Below, in pieces: positions 1 through 10,952 of a stretch of DNA of 64,000 bases. The DNA is from Tetracentron sinense (Eukaryota; Streptophyta; Magnoliopsida; Trochodendrales; Trochodendraceae), in assembly GCA_015143295.1 (NCBI GenBank), contig CM026566.1, positions 4,699,072-4,763,071 on the forward strand, read 5' to 3'. Every line of letters starts with the position of its first letter. Position 1 is the first letter of the stretch. The notes beneath the pieces are model-generated. The model was not told the DNA's origin and did no database searches. It saw only the letters and a list, made by a program, of their open reading frames with translations. A program made the position numbers and the translations under genes.

Positions 1-509
1 ATTTCGATTTCGGTGTAAACTTGGTCACTTAGAAAGTTGAAATATTTTGAGGAAGTTTAAAGAAACAATGTATGCATTAAGGAAATGCTGGAAACATTAG
101 TAATTTGTTTAGTTACCGCCAAAATTGAGAAATAATGGTAGTGGAAAAGAACGAAAAAGGTGATTTCCTCAATGTATTTTATTGACTTGAAAAGTTCAAG
201 GAGAAAGTTTTTAGAATTGTGTTTGGTTGCTAAGAACATGGTTATCGGGTATCGAAGGGTGTATCAATCAAGCGATTTCAGGATACTTATCATGAATACG
301 CGAGAAATAATTAAGATACTCTAAGAAACACTTGGATACACAAGAAAAAACTTGGATACTTGCATAAAACTTCTTTTAATGCAAGTATTAGTTAAAAACA
401 AACAAAATGAAGCCTTCAACTACATATATAGTCATGTGTATTAGAGTTAAAAATTCTGTAAGTTCAAAAATGTGTGCACGTTAATAAATAGGTATGAAAA
501 CACGAACCA
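1..509. other. AT-rich flank, no gene recognised
   Basis: I see no open frame with recognisable protein content and no RNA gene. It borders the copia LTR that begins at 510. Confidence 0.6.
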
Positions 510-769
510 TGTTCAATAGATTTTCTAGGTTAGGGTTTGTGAGGGAAGGAGAAAGGAAGAAGAAGAGAGAAAAGGAGTGAGATATTAGTATATATACTAC
601 TCTCCTCTCTCTTAGACCTTCTTATGATGTAAAAACATAAAATATAAGCATAAGAGCCCGAAGTTCATACAAGAGAAGAAACAATGGGCCCTTATAACCC
701 AAGGCCCATGCAAGAGAAAAGACAATGGGCCTTTATAACCAAGGGTTTCTACGTCACAATATTAGAACA
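510..769 (-). repeat. 3' LTR of a truncated Ty1/copia element
   Basis: The 260-bp segment starts TGTTCA and ends AGAACA on the plus strand, a TG..CA LTR with short inverted ends. On the minus strand it directly follows a purine tract (GGAGGGGGAG, 770-779) and the end of a copia RNase H, which is the order expected for polypurine tract and 3' LTR. The matching 5' LTR is not in the window. Confidence 0.75.
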
Positions 770-771
770 CT

Positions 772-952
772 CCCCCTCCAGCTGGTGCATAGAAATCATA
801 CATGCCCTGCTTGCTCAAAATACAATAAAAAGATGAACTAGGAACTTCTTTTGTAAGGGCATCAGCAAGTTGGTCCCTCGTCTTGGCGTCTTCACATAGG
901 GAATACAAACTTGGCTAGAACTCATCTTCTCCTTTATGAAGTGCCTATCTAC
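772..952 (-). pseudogene. Copia RNase H, C-terminal fragment
   Basis: Reading the minus strand from 952 gives IEVDRHFIKEK, then a frame change, then DQLADALTKEV and a GMYDFYAPAGG tail. These are the usual closing motifs of the Ty1/copia polyprotein, where RNase H ends just before the polypurine tract. The N-terminal part of the same domain lies at 3957-4275, on the far side of an inserted hAT-like element. The frame break and the insertion make it non-functional. Confidence 0.85.
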
Positions 953-960
953 CTCAATAT

Positions 961-3948
961 CATGGATTGAAATTTTGGTAAGTATTGGCTGATACGGGCT
1001 GGTACGTATCATGTTTTAACCTACCCAATACATAAATGTGTCTTATTAAAAAAAACCCTCGTATTGGTAGCCGTATCAGTTCGAGACGCGACATGGAGCC
1101 GATACACTTACGACACGGACTCTTTCTGTTGCGGACATTGGAGCATCTAGTGTGCGAGTGTACGAGCAGAAGAGGAGGAGAGCCCTACACATGTTTCCTT
1201 GTGGATGGACATGTACATTGGGTTGATTCGAGCTTTTGATGAGTGATTTGGACCGTTGAAGGCCTCGTGTGCATATCGGATTCCTCATGAAGACCTCACA
1301 TTGAGAAAATGTGCACATGGGAAGAATTCAGCATGTCTTCTTTATGTTTAGGAGTTTAATTTTGGCTTTTATAAGGTCCAAATAGGGCCCTATGTGTGGT
1401 ATTAGTGATTATAATGTTAGTTTATAATTGAGGGTACTTTAGTCTTACTGCATGTTATTAGGTTTTATTATGTTTTAATCTTGACCGTCGATTAGTTTAA
1501 TGACCTAGATTTCGTAGGAGGTTTTAAGAGCTCTTAATAGTTGTAAAGATTCTTTTATGAGATACAAAATTTTAATGAACAAAGATTGCTTTTGATTTTC
1601 TCTTGTGAAAGGATTGGTGTGAAGTCAAGGTAATCTAGATTTCTTCCCTCTTGTTTCTTTCTTCTCCATTGCTTTTCTTTACTTTTCTGTTTGTTTCTTC
1701 CAAAACCTAATTAAACCAAAACCCTAGATTACATTCCCTGCTGTCCTACCATTTCCTAAATCTTCCCATCACTGCCGTTCCCCTCCATTGTTCCTCCCCT
1801 TGCTGCCGCCCTTCATACAACCCCTCCCCTTATTTCCCCTTTGTTCTACAGCCAGTATGCCCCCCTACAGTGACTGCCGCAGGTTTTTTTTCCCTGCCTT
1901 AGCTGCTGCCACAGCCCTGTACGTGTATTGTATGGCTGCTACCTTGTACCTAACATCAAAACACTTTCATGTTCCTTCAAACTCCACACAATATTCACAT
2001 ATTAAGCACTATGGTACCCCAACAATACCCTTCCCTAGTGCTACAACAACCCTAGACCTACCCAACTGCTGTTCCAGAATATCCTACACTTACCCTATTG
2101 CAGCCATACCCCTTTCATTAACTCAAAACCCTAAAACAGTAAAAAAAACAAAGAAAAAAACAAAACTCTAATCCTAGATTTAATCCTTTCCTTTATTTTG
2201 CTGCTGGTTTGTGTTAATCAGATATTAATTGAAAACAGACCCCATGTGCATGTTTTAACCTATAACCATTGTTGAGCCTAAATTGATTTTCTTGAAATCC
2301 TCGATTGACTATTGGTTTAAATCCCTAACCCTATGTTTGGTTGCAGAGAAACTAAGTAAAAACATGAAAAAGAAAAGAAAATTAGACAAAACACAACTGA
2401 AAAGTGTATTAGAAATCCAAAGTTTTCTTTTCTTTTCCATATTTTCACCTATTTTCTCGACAACCAAACATAGCTTAAGCTAATGGAAGTTCCCACTTCC
2501 ATTACGATCACCCAATTCAGTTTGGGAAATCCTTTACTGCGGGATAGTTATTTGACTTAGGACATTAATAAATCCTCTTGATCTTTACATTATAATTGTG
2601 GAATCTAGATAGTTTGTTAATTTTATTTTGTATTGTAATTAACTTTCTGATCTCACAATCATATCGTCCTAGGTTAGTTGCATGGTCATGCGTCACTTTC
2701 TCCTTCCATTTACACTATAAGCCTATTTACAACGCCTTAAAATATTTATATGTGAATAAGGTTATATCCCAATTTCAATTCAATAAAAATTATTCTAGAT
2801 CCAAATTCCTAAAGAATAAAAATCAACTTTCTAGTTTAAAAACAAAATCTGTATTTTAGGGATTAGGTCAAAAGTTCAACTTTCAAATGCTAAGCTATTT
2901 CTCAAATCTTAAAATTTCATAAATTGTACTACTCCCAAATTTAGTCTTCAATATTAGTCTTCATAAATCCAAAAGTTTGCTAAAAAATCTCATATTTTAA
3001 TCTTTAAAAATATTTTTATCTATTGGGTCAAAAAATAAACAAATAGTTCAGTAGAAAAAGATTCATACATTCAAGTTTGACAAAAATTTTCTAAGCATAT
3101 GCTGGGCATCCTCATTTAAATTCATTAAAAATACTCTCAAATTTAAATTTCTAAAGAATCAAAATTCAAATTTCCAGTTAAGGCTAAAATTTGGGTTTTA
3201 ACGATACGGGTCAAATTTCAACTTCCAAATTGTAAGGCTTTTTTCGAATCTTAAGGGCTCATAATTTTTAATATATCAACATAATGAAAAAGTCTGCTAA
3301 AATTATTTCACACATTAGCTTCTATATGGTATTGGGTCACTAAATGTTCTGTCCCAAGCATCGAGTGACATTTATGAACAAAGTTCATAGCTCTCGGATT
3401 TACAGTAGACTTGTACATACATATGTTCAATCCGTATACCACGTTTACATGAGTTGGCCACATTATTGTCAATATGTTTAGCTCACTTATAATGTAACAC
3501 TTTATTCAGATCCTGAGCCCACACCGTTTGAGCCGGCATGAAGCTTAATGTGGTATTGAGCTTTTATCATGTATGTAATTTACTTTATGGTTGTAAATCA
3601 ATACTTATTTAATTCATTGAATATAAGGTTCTAAACTCTAGTTTTTATTTCCTCTACATGCTAACTGACTATGGTTTGTATTTAATACCTGCTAATTACC
3701 TTTTTTAACTTTTAAAATTCTTAACTCGCATATGCATGATTATAAATGTAGTTGGAGACCTTCATTTAGTTTTTTTTTAGCTTATATTTGTATTAAAAGA
3801 AATTTTATGCAAGGTATCTAAGTTTTTCCTTGTGTATCCAATTGTTTCTTTGCGTCTTCTGATTCCAACCAATATGATTCGATACACTGATACGTATCAT
3901 ATATTCGACTTATCGATACGACACTCAATACCGACATTTTAAACCATG
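961..3948. mobile_element. hAT-like non-autonomous DNA transposon inside copia RNase H
   Basis: The element begins CATGGATTGAAATTTTGGTA and ends TACCGACATTTTAAACCATG, an imperfect terminal inverted repeat of about 20 bp. It is flanked by CTCAATAT (953-960) and TTCAATAT (3949-3956), an 8-bp target duplication with one mismatch, the length typical of hAT elements. Removing it rejoins the RNase H reading KHIE/EVDRHF. No transposase ORF was seen in its 2988 bp; the interior is AT-rich and carries a smaller MITE. Confidence 0.7.
2331..2473. mobile_element. MITE with CTATGTTTGGTTG inverted ends
   Basis: The ends CTATGTTTGGTTG and CAACCAAACATAG are perfect 13-bp inverted repeats around about 143 bp of AT-rich DNA. 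The target duplication is not clear, so the superfamily is open. Confidence 0.65.
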
Positions 3949-3956
3949 TTCAATAT

Positions 3957-4275
3957 GTTTGGTCCTACCATACTAGACTAGGTTTTGAGCAATACTAATG
4001 GCTACTTTGTTGTCATAGTACAAACTTATAGCCTCATACACAAGGAACTCCAATTCATCTAGGAGCACCTTCAAACATAATACCATGGGCCGTGGCCCTG
4101 AATTCAGCTTTTGCACTCGACCTAGTGACAATTGCTTGTTTCTTGCTCCTCTAACTCTCCATGTCACTAGATTTCCACTAACAAAAGAGTAGTAGCCCGA
4201 GGTGTATCTTCTGTCAGAAAGATCTTGCCAGGCTTGCATTTGTATAAGGCTATAAGCCTCTACCCTCAAATGCAT
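3957..4275 (-). pseudogene. Copia RNase H, N-terminal fragment
   Basis: The minus strand encodes HLRVEAYSLIQMQAWQDLSD, then RRYTSGYYSFVSGNLVTWR, then YYDNKVAISIAQNLV, followed by a stop and YGRTKHIE. This is the order of the Ty1/copia RNase H domain (DADWAG-like start, DRRSTSGY-like block, CDNKAAI-like block, RTKHIEVD). Substitutions such as Q for D in the first motif and the in-frame stop show decay. The domain continues at 952 after the hAT-like insertion. Confidence 0.88.
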
Positions 4276-4280
4276 AGATT

Positions 4281-5755
4281 TAGGGTCTGTTTGTAAACTA
4301 TACTAAAAAATAATAAGCTCTTATTAACAAAGCTCCAGAGAATAAGGTCTAAATTTTTTTCAAAATCTGGTCGTTTGATAACAGGCCAAAAGATACCTCT
4401 AATAGGGAATAGTGTGTTTGTTAAAAACATTTTTTCCTAGATTTTAAGAGCTTATTTCAGGGGTACAAATGTCATTTTAAAAAAAAATGCAAATACAATC
4501 TCTCCCATACCAGAACGTTGTACAGCATCCTTCGGTACATTTCTCAACTAAAAACGTTTGAACACCAATCTCATTCATAACTTGGCTAGCTTTTGAAGGC
4601 TTCAACCACCTCATTTGGGATCTCAGCCATGAGTTCCACTTGTGGCTTCAAACATAAACATCATCAACATGGTCCCATGTTTATGGCCAGCACTTCAAGT
4701 TGTCTAGACCTTCACAGAATCGAGCTTGCCTTTCTTCATCCTTACTTCTCCAATTTGGCACCTATCTAGAGCCTAAAATAACAGAGAAGTGTGTATTTAA
4801 AAGGATTCAAGTTTCAATAAAGCAACCATGGATTGTTTAACTTCAACTTAAAGCAATTCTTTTCTACGAATTAGATACATTACTTCTCCAATTTGGCACC
4901 CATCTAGAACCTAAAATAACAGAGAAGTGTGTATTTAAAAGGATTCAAGTTTCAATAAAGCAACCATGGATTGTTTAACTTCAACTTAAAGCAATTCTTT
5001 TCTACAAATTAGATACATTACTTCTCCAATTTGGCACCTATCTAGAGCCTAAAATAACAGAGAAGTGTGTATTTAAAAGGATTCAAGTTTCAATAAAGCA
5101 ACCATAGATTGTTTAATTTTAACAATAAAGCAAATCTTTGCTACAAATTAGATACAGGTATCCATCAACATAGTCGTGTCAGAATTTCTCCCATCAAGTC
5201 AAGATTTATTAAAAAAACCTAAATAGATACCTATAAGAAATCCTACAAAATGGGGAAATCTCTAGGGTTTTACAGGGAGAAGAAATTGCCAAGGTTGAGA
5301 AATCGCCAAGAAGAAGAAGAAGAAGAAGAAGAAGAAGAATAGGAGGAGAATGAAAATTGACATGATGTGAGAGCTCCGACAACGGCGGCGGTGGCACTTC
5401 TTCGGCCGCCTCATGAGAGTGGAGAAAGCTCCTCGTCGGAACAGGAGAGAATTGATGGGGGTTAGGGCTTTCTTCTCTCTTTTTTGGTTTTATATTGGGG
5501 ATAGTATGAGTATTTTGATAAATATGTAATGGTAATGTCGTTCGAAAATGCCCGACATTTTTGATGCCGGTCCTCTACTTGTTTAGACCTTAAAAAAAGG
5601 AACCCCCCTGCCCCTTTTTTGTTTAGAGGTTTTACCTCTACTTCTGAAGTTTGTAGAGGCGCAATAAGTGAGTTATCAAATGCAGTAAAATCCAATAAGC
5701 TCTAATAGGAGAAAAAGCACTTATTATGTAGAGTTGTCAAACACTACTTTACAAC
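4281..5755. mobile_element. Possible non-autonomous DNA element
   Basis: The left end (AGGGTCTGTTTGTAAACTAT) and the reverse complement of the right end (GTAGTGTTTGACAACTCTAC) are similar, and both lead into a ..AATAAG..TTATT stretch, suggesting imperfect inverted ends. It directly abuts the copia RNase H fragment. It has no coding content apart from low-complexity frames. It contains a three-unit tandem repeat and a GAA microsatellite near 5309-5339. Ends and superfamily are uncertain. Confidence 0.45.
4744..5156. repeat. Tandem repeat, 3 units of 138 bp
   Basis: Units start at 4744, 4882 and 5020, each opening ACTTCTCCAATTTGGCACC. Units 1 and 2 are almost identical; unit 3 diverges in its last third. 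Confidence 0.9.
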
Positions 5756-7255
5756 CCATAACCATTTTTCATAACATTTTTCAACTTTATATTAGTATAA
5801 ATGAAAAACAAAACCTGAATATAACATACCTGGCAAAATAGTATTCTTAGTCTTCTATTTGATCTCCATGGAGATCTAGTGTCCCTTTCTTTTTCTTTTT
5901 TTCTTTAAAAAAAAAAAAGCGAAACACCAAATAAAAAAAATTATCCTTTTTCCAACTTGGGAGATGGGTTTTAGGGTTCTTGTAATTTTAAGAAGTTAAA
6001 CTCAACATTTTACATGGTAGACCAATACATTTTGTAGAGTATCGATCAATTAGACCATGTCGGTACTGATATAGTCCAAACGATACAGAAACACTAGTTT
6101 TTTTTTAATACATTGGTGTTTCGTTTTGGTTGGGTGAAATTATTACACGTGCTTGTTCATCAACTTGTTTATAATTTTTTGAATACTTACAAAAGAACTC
6201 ATAAAAAACATTTATGTTTCTATGAGATTAATTAAAACAATTTTTAGTTAGGAAATTATGATCTAATACAGTAAACATGCATTGATTGATCTAGTGCTCT
6301 CTGCTTTGTTTAAATTGTTTAGTATATTTATATTTATATTAAAATTAAAATATATTTATATTTTAGCAAATTGGTAATAACATATTAAATATCTAAATTC
6401 ATCATTGAAAAATTCTTCTTAAAAATATTGTTATTTTTTAAATAAGTTATATCTCTAAAAATAAATGTTGATCATAACATTTCCATGTTTCGTCAAAAAG
6501 TTTTTTTTTGGTATAACAGAACTAATATTTTGCGAAGCGTAACAGAGAGGTACAAAGTTAACCCAATGAAATACTTCCAAAAACCATGTAGTTGTATAGC
6601 AATTATTCCGTTGGTAATTGAGGTTCTTCTCATGTGAGTGAATCCCTTTTCTTTCACTTTCCTTTCTTTAAATAATGTTGTAAGAGTTAGTCTGTGGTGA
6701 GGTTATTTTTGTTTGAGTAAAATTCTTCTATCTTGATTTTTATATTTATTTAAATTTTTATTATGATAATTTTTAACCTTTTTTATTTAGAAATATTTTC
6801 CTAACAACATTATACTTTTTTTAAAGATGTATTGTCATCTTTCATAATCTAAAGGAAAAAAACAGGCAAAAGTATTATCCCTGAATGGATGACTGCAAGT
6901 TCTTGAAATCCTATATATCTCTCTCTTTGGAACCCCCTGATACCAGAAGATGGGTTCTCTAGGAAAGATGTAAAGAATGGGCAGTTTTTTGGCACATCGA
7001 ATGGTAGGTCTTACCATTTTTACTGCCTGCTAGACAATAACTTGGTTTCCCTATTATTATTTCTATTGCTCTTTCTACTCTTGTTGTAGTAGTTGTTACT
7101 ACTACTATTATTGACTGTTTGCTACTCTTTATTTAATGCCTTATATATATATATATATATAGTACTATACTGGGAAAATACATCCATAACCTTTCCTTTT
7201 TTTATATTTTTATTTTTCAGCTCTCCTAAACTTAGGTTAAGAATAACCTAACTAT
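5756..7255. other. AT-rich stretch, no gene recognised
   Basis: Mostly A/T runs with short frames that match nothing I know, and a TA dinucleotide run at about 7142-7160. A minus-strand frame at 6835-7017 has a mixed composition but no motif I can name. Confidence 0.55.
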
Positions 7256-7625
7256 CACTACAACAAAACTACCGAGTGCAATGGAATACTAGAGACGGAA
7301 ATAATTGCGTCTCTAATACCTCACTTATAGACACAGAAAAAAATTCCGTCACAAATATTCCGTCTCTAATATATATTCCAACATTTATGTACATGTTCTT
7401 AATAAAATATATATTAGTGACGGGATAGTTTCCGTCTCTAATGTATGTAGACACAGAAGTTGTTGTTAATGACGGAAAATATCCATCTCTAAGTTAAAGG
7501 ATCATTAGAAACGGAAATATTTCCATATCTGAACCTTATACAGTATTAGAGACGGAAATATTTCCATTTCTAAACCAAAAATAGTATTAGAGACGGAAAT
7601 ATTTCTGTTTCTAATAATCTTACAT
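7256..7625. repeat. Subterminal repeats of CACTA-1
   Basis: Copies of TTAGAGACGGAAATATTTCC and its complement recur in both orientations. In En/Spm elements such subterminal repeats bind the element-encoded TnpA-type protein; that role is inferred here from position. Confidence 0.75.
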
Positions 7626-7692
7626 TCAGATGACTTAATCCCTAACCCACAAAACTTGTATTTTCCTCCAAAACCATCTCCTGTATCGAGCT

Positions 7693-8130
7693 ATCTCTCT
7701 CTCTCTCTCTCTCCTTCTCTCAGCTCCGATCACCCCCGCCGATGCCGACCAGCTCTGACCATCGCCGCGAATCTCGTAAGTCCGTTGTGCTCTCTCTCTC
7801 TCTATCTCTTTCCTATCTTTGTCTCTCTTGCTTTCTCTCTCTACCGAGCTCTCTCTCTCTCTTTGTCTCCGTCTTTCTCTATCTCTCTCTTTCCTGTCTG
7901 TCTGTCTCTCTCGCTCTCTCTCTCTGCTCTATTCTCTCTCTGTATTTCTCTCTCTCTATCTCTCTCTTTCCTGTTTGTCTATCTCGCTCTCTCTCTCTCA
8001 ATCTCTCTCTGTCTCTCTCTCTCTGCTCTATTCTCTCTGTATTTCTGTCTCTCATTCTCTCTCTATGCTCTCTAATTGTGGACTCTGTGCAAGTTCTCTC
8101 TGTATTTCTCTCTCTCTTGGCCAGCAGCAC
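7693..8130. repeat. CT-rich low-complexity tract
   Basis: Long CTCTCT runs broken by TTTCCTGT and TATTTCT. They create long open frames in several phases rich in Ser and Leu that should not be read as proteins. A shorter CT tract sits at the matching place in CACTA-2 (about 39145-39160). Confidence 0.9.
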
Positions 8131-9556
8131 CACCAACTCCATGCCTATCATCAGCTTCTCAACCCTCGGTAATAATTTCTTTTAATTTTTTTTTAAACTT
8201 TTGATTTGATTGTCGTTCTGGATTTCTGTAACCCTAGATCTTTCATAGCATCTGATATGTTCTTATATGTTCATATTTTGATTTCGATGGTAAACTGAAA
8301 TGATTTGGTTCTTTATTCTCCATTTCATTTCTTCCATATTGTAATTCATTGATTTACTGGATTTTTCTCTATTTTATTTGATATTTCACTTTTAATCCCA
8401 ACCAAAAAAAACTGCTCATGAGATCGACAAGTTTTAATGGTACCCAGATCCTCTGCTAGCTCTCATGGTTACTCGCGTTGAAGTAACATAATATGGGTAT
8501 AGGATCAGTTTTCATCAAAATATATGTTTTAAAAAAAAGCGCTTCAGAAAAATCGTGAATTCAAGGGGAGGAGCAAGTCCAATATCTGCACCTACTCAAA
8601 CACTGAGTTTCAGGGAGTTTGATCAAGTCCCAACATCTAACTATATTCCCATACTCTAAAGAAGCTTTGTGCCAGGGAGTATTCTCTTGTTTTCACTGTT
8701 TGTTTGCTTATAATTCTGAAGTAAATTATATATAAAACGATACAAAGATGAGGACTGACGAGAGATGGCAGAATAGGATTTGTGTGACCAACACTAGGAT
8801 AAGGCTTCGACAATGATGAGGATATATTCATCCTTTGAGCTCTTGAAGAAAAAGCAGCTCACAAATAGGATTTAAACTCCTTGTTCCCTTACCAACCATA
8901 GAGAAAAGAAGAGCCATGATAGAGTCCTCCTGAGGAATACCTTCTCCTAAGGCCTACAACCTTGGATATTACTCCGTTTCCAAACCAAAATCCATATATG
9001 CTTTGCTCAATCACAAAGTGACTTTTCTCGCAAGTGGTGAATAATGGTCAACTCTTCTCCTTCAAATGAAGGGATATTTTACTTTTTTTCTCGCAAGTGG
9101 TGAGTAATGGTCAACTCTTACCTTCCAAAAAAAAAAGTAGGCATGGTCGACTCTTTCCTTACCAAGCATGGGTTGAACTTATATGATTTAAGCTTTGGAT
9201 TTCCGGACCTCTCAAAAATATTTAAAAATATATAAATTAATCTCTCTTTGATGTATAGTCTGAAAAAGGATTCCTTTCAATACTTTATTGTAGACTCTTT
9301 TGATTGTAATGCATGTTTATTTGATGTTCATCCTTTTTGTTAAAACTACGAGATTGTTGATCCTTTACGTGCATGCTTGTGTTTGAAGGGAGCATAATAA
9401 TGAATTTGATACGTACATTATCATGTGGGCGGATTGTCCATACAGTTATGATCATTGGGCTGTAAGACCTATAATGATTCTTGCATCCCTCAAGGTAATT
9501 GTGAATGTAAATGCATTGAAATTTAGATCTCCCATTCAAGAATCATTGTCTGATAA

Positions 9557-10833
9557 ACATGGTTTTAAAACTCGGCCAAGTCGACTCGACGCAGTTAGGT
9601 TTTGGGTTGAGTTGGGTGAAAAACTCGGAAATATCATGTTTAAGCGAGAAACTCGTGCGACTCGCTCGAGTCGAGTCGTGAGACTCGCTCGAGTCGAGTC
9701 GTGAGACTCGCCCGAGTAATGGATATGCGATTTTGTTTAAAAAAAGACGAGTAGTCGGCGACGTGACCCAACCCGATAACCAGATTTTTACTTATTTTTA
9801 ATAACCTCAATATATAAACGAAAAAGAGGGGGTGGGGTTAGGGCACGAAAACTCCCGAGCACCCACGACCCCAATCTCTCCTCTCTCGTTGCTCTGGCTT
9901 CCATGACTGTTGACGACGATCAATAGTGAGTCTCTCTCTCCTTTCTCTCTGTTCTCTGTTCTCTTTTCCCTCTTTCTCTCTTGTTCTAATTTCGGAATCT
10001 CATCTTCTTACCTCTCTTTGTTCGTTGTGGTTTGAATTTCTGAGTTTCTTTTCTTCTCCTCTGTTTTGCTCAGACGAAATATAGAAGAGAAACTGAAGAA
10101 AGAACTCATTATTTTTTGAGGTTTGAACTGGGTTTTTTTGGGTCTTATAGATAACCCAGAAACCAAAGTGTCGAGAAGCTTAGATTTTTTTTGTGTGCGT
10201 ATTTTCGGGTCATAAACTAAGAAAATAGAGGAATAGGAGAATACACATCTGCTTTTTTCATCACTATTGCGAATAGTGAGCTTGCTTTCATTGTTCTAGA
10301 AAACCAGGAATAGGAGAATACCCATTTCCGTCACTATTTAGCTCGTTAATTTTTTTTGGTAATCCACAAGAAAAAATGAGTAATGATTTTTTGCCCTGCA
10401 GATGCTTTCTAGTTTCCCCTGTAGGTTGTAGTTGTACACTTGTATTGTAGTGTAGACTATATAGAATATAGATTATAGAAACCTGCATTTTTTAAATTCA
10501 GTCTGTATATACCTGCAATTATAGAGAGTAGAGACCTGCAATTAGAATAAAAACATAAATAATTAGTAATTCATAGTTGATGTCTTCATTATTCTCTTGA
10601 AATTGTACCATATATATAGTAATTAATGAATTGTATTAAATTATATATCTCATTTTAGGCATGTTTTATCATTAATTTTGAATTTATACCATATATAGAG
10701 TATTAGAAAAATATTATATATGTCCGAGTTTTAGGTGTCATTACTTGGACGAGTTTTGCCCAAGTTTCCGAGTTGACTCTACTCGGCAAGGTTCCGAGTC
10801 GAGTCGAGTCGAGTTTTTGGGTTTTAAAACACT
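9557..10833. mobile_element. Nested DNA element with TTTTAAAAC / ACTCG ends
   Basis: The left end reads ACATGGTTTTAAAACTCGG and the right end, reversed, AGTGTTTTAAAACCC; both lead into runs of GACTCGAGTCGAG. It is flanked by TCTGATAA and GTTGATAA, a likely 8-bp target duplication with two changes. The matching spot in CACTA-2 (about 44036-44055) is uninterrupted. The middle holds a CT-rich leader-like stretch near 9880-9990 but no ORF I recognise. Confidence 0.6.
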
Positions 10834-10952
10834 GTTGATAAGTGCCTCTCTTATCATCACTATGGACGGATTTGTTGTAGATTACGATGTTTAGTTCTTA
10901 CGTGGACTACATTGCATCTAACAACTGATTTGTCCTGTATGTGGAGTATTTG

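Noticed and set aside
6835-7017. Possible organelle-derived fragment
   Set aside because: The composition differs from its surroundings, but I could not match it to any plastid or mitochondrial gene.
7656-8185. Long overlapping open frames on both strands rich in Ser and Leu, or Arg and Glu
   Set aside because: They arise from a CT-rich low-complexity tract; three frames are open at once and no domain is visible.
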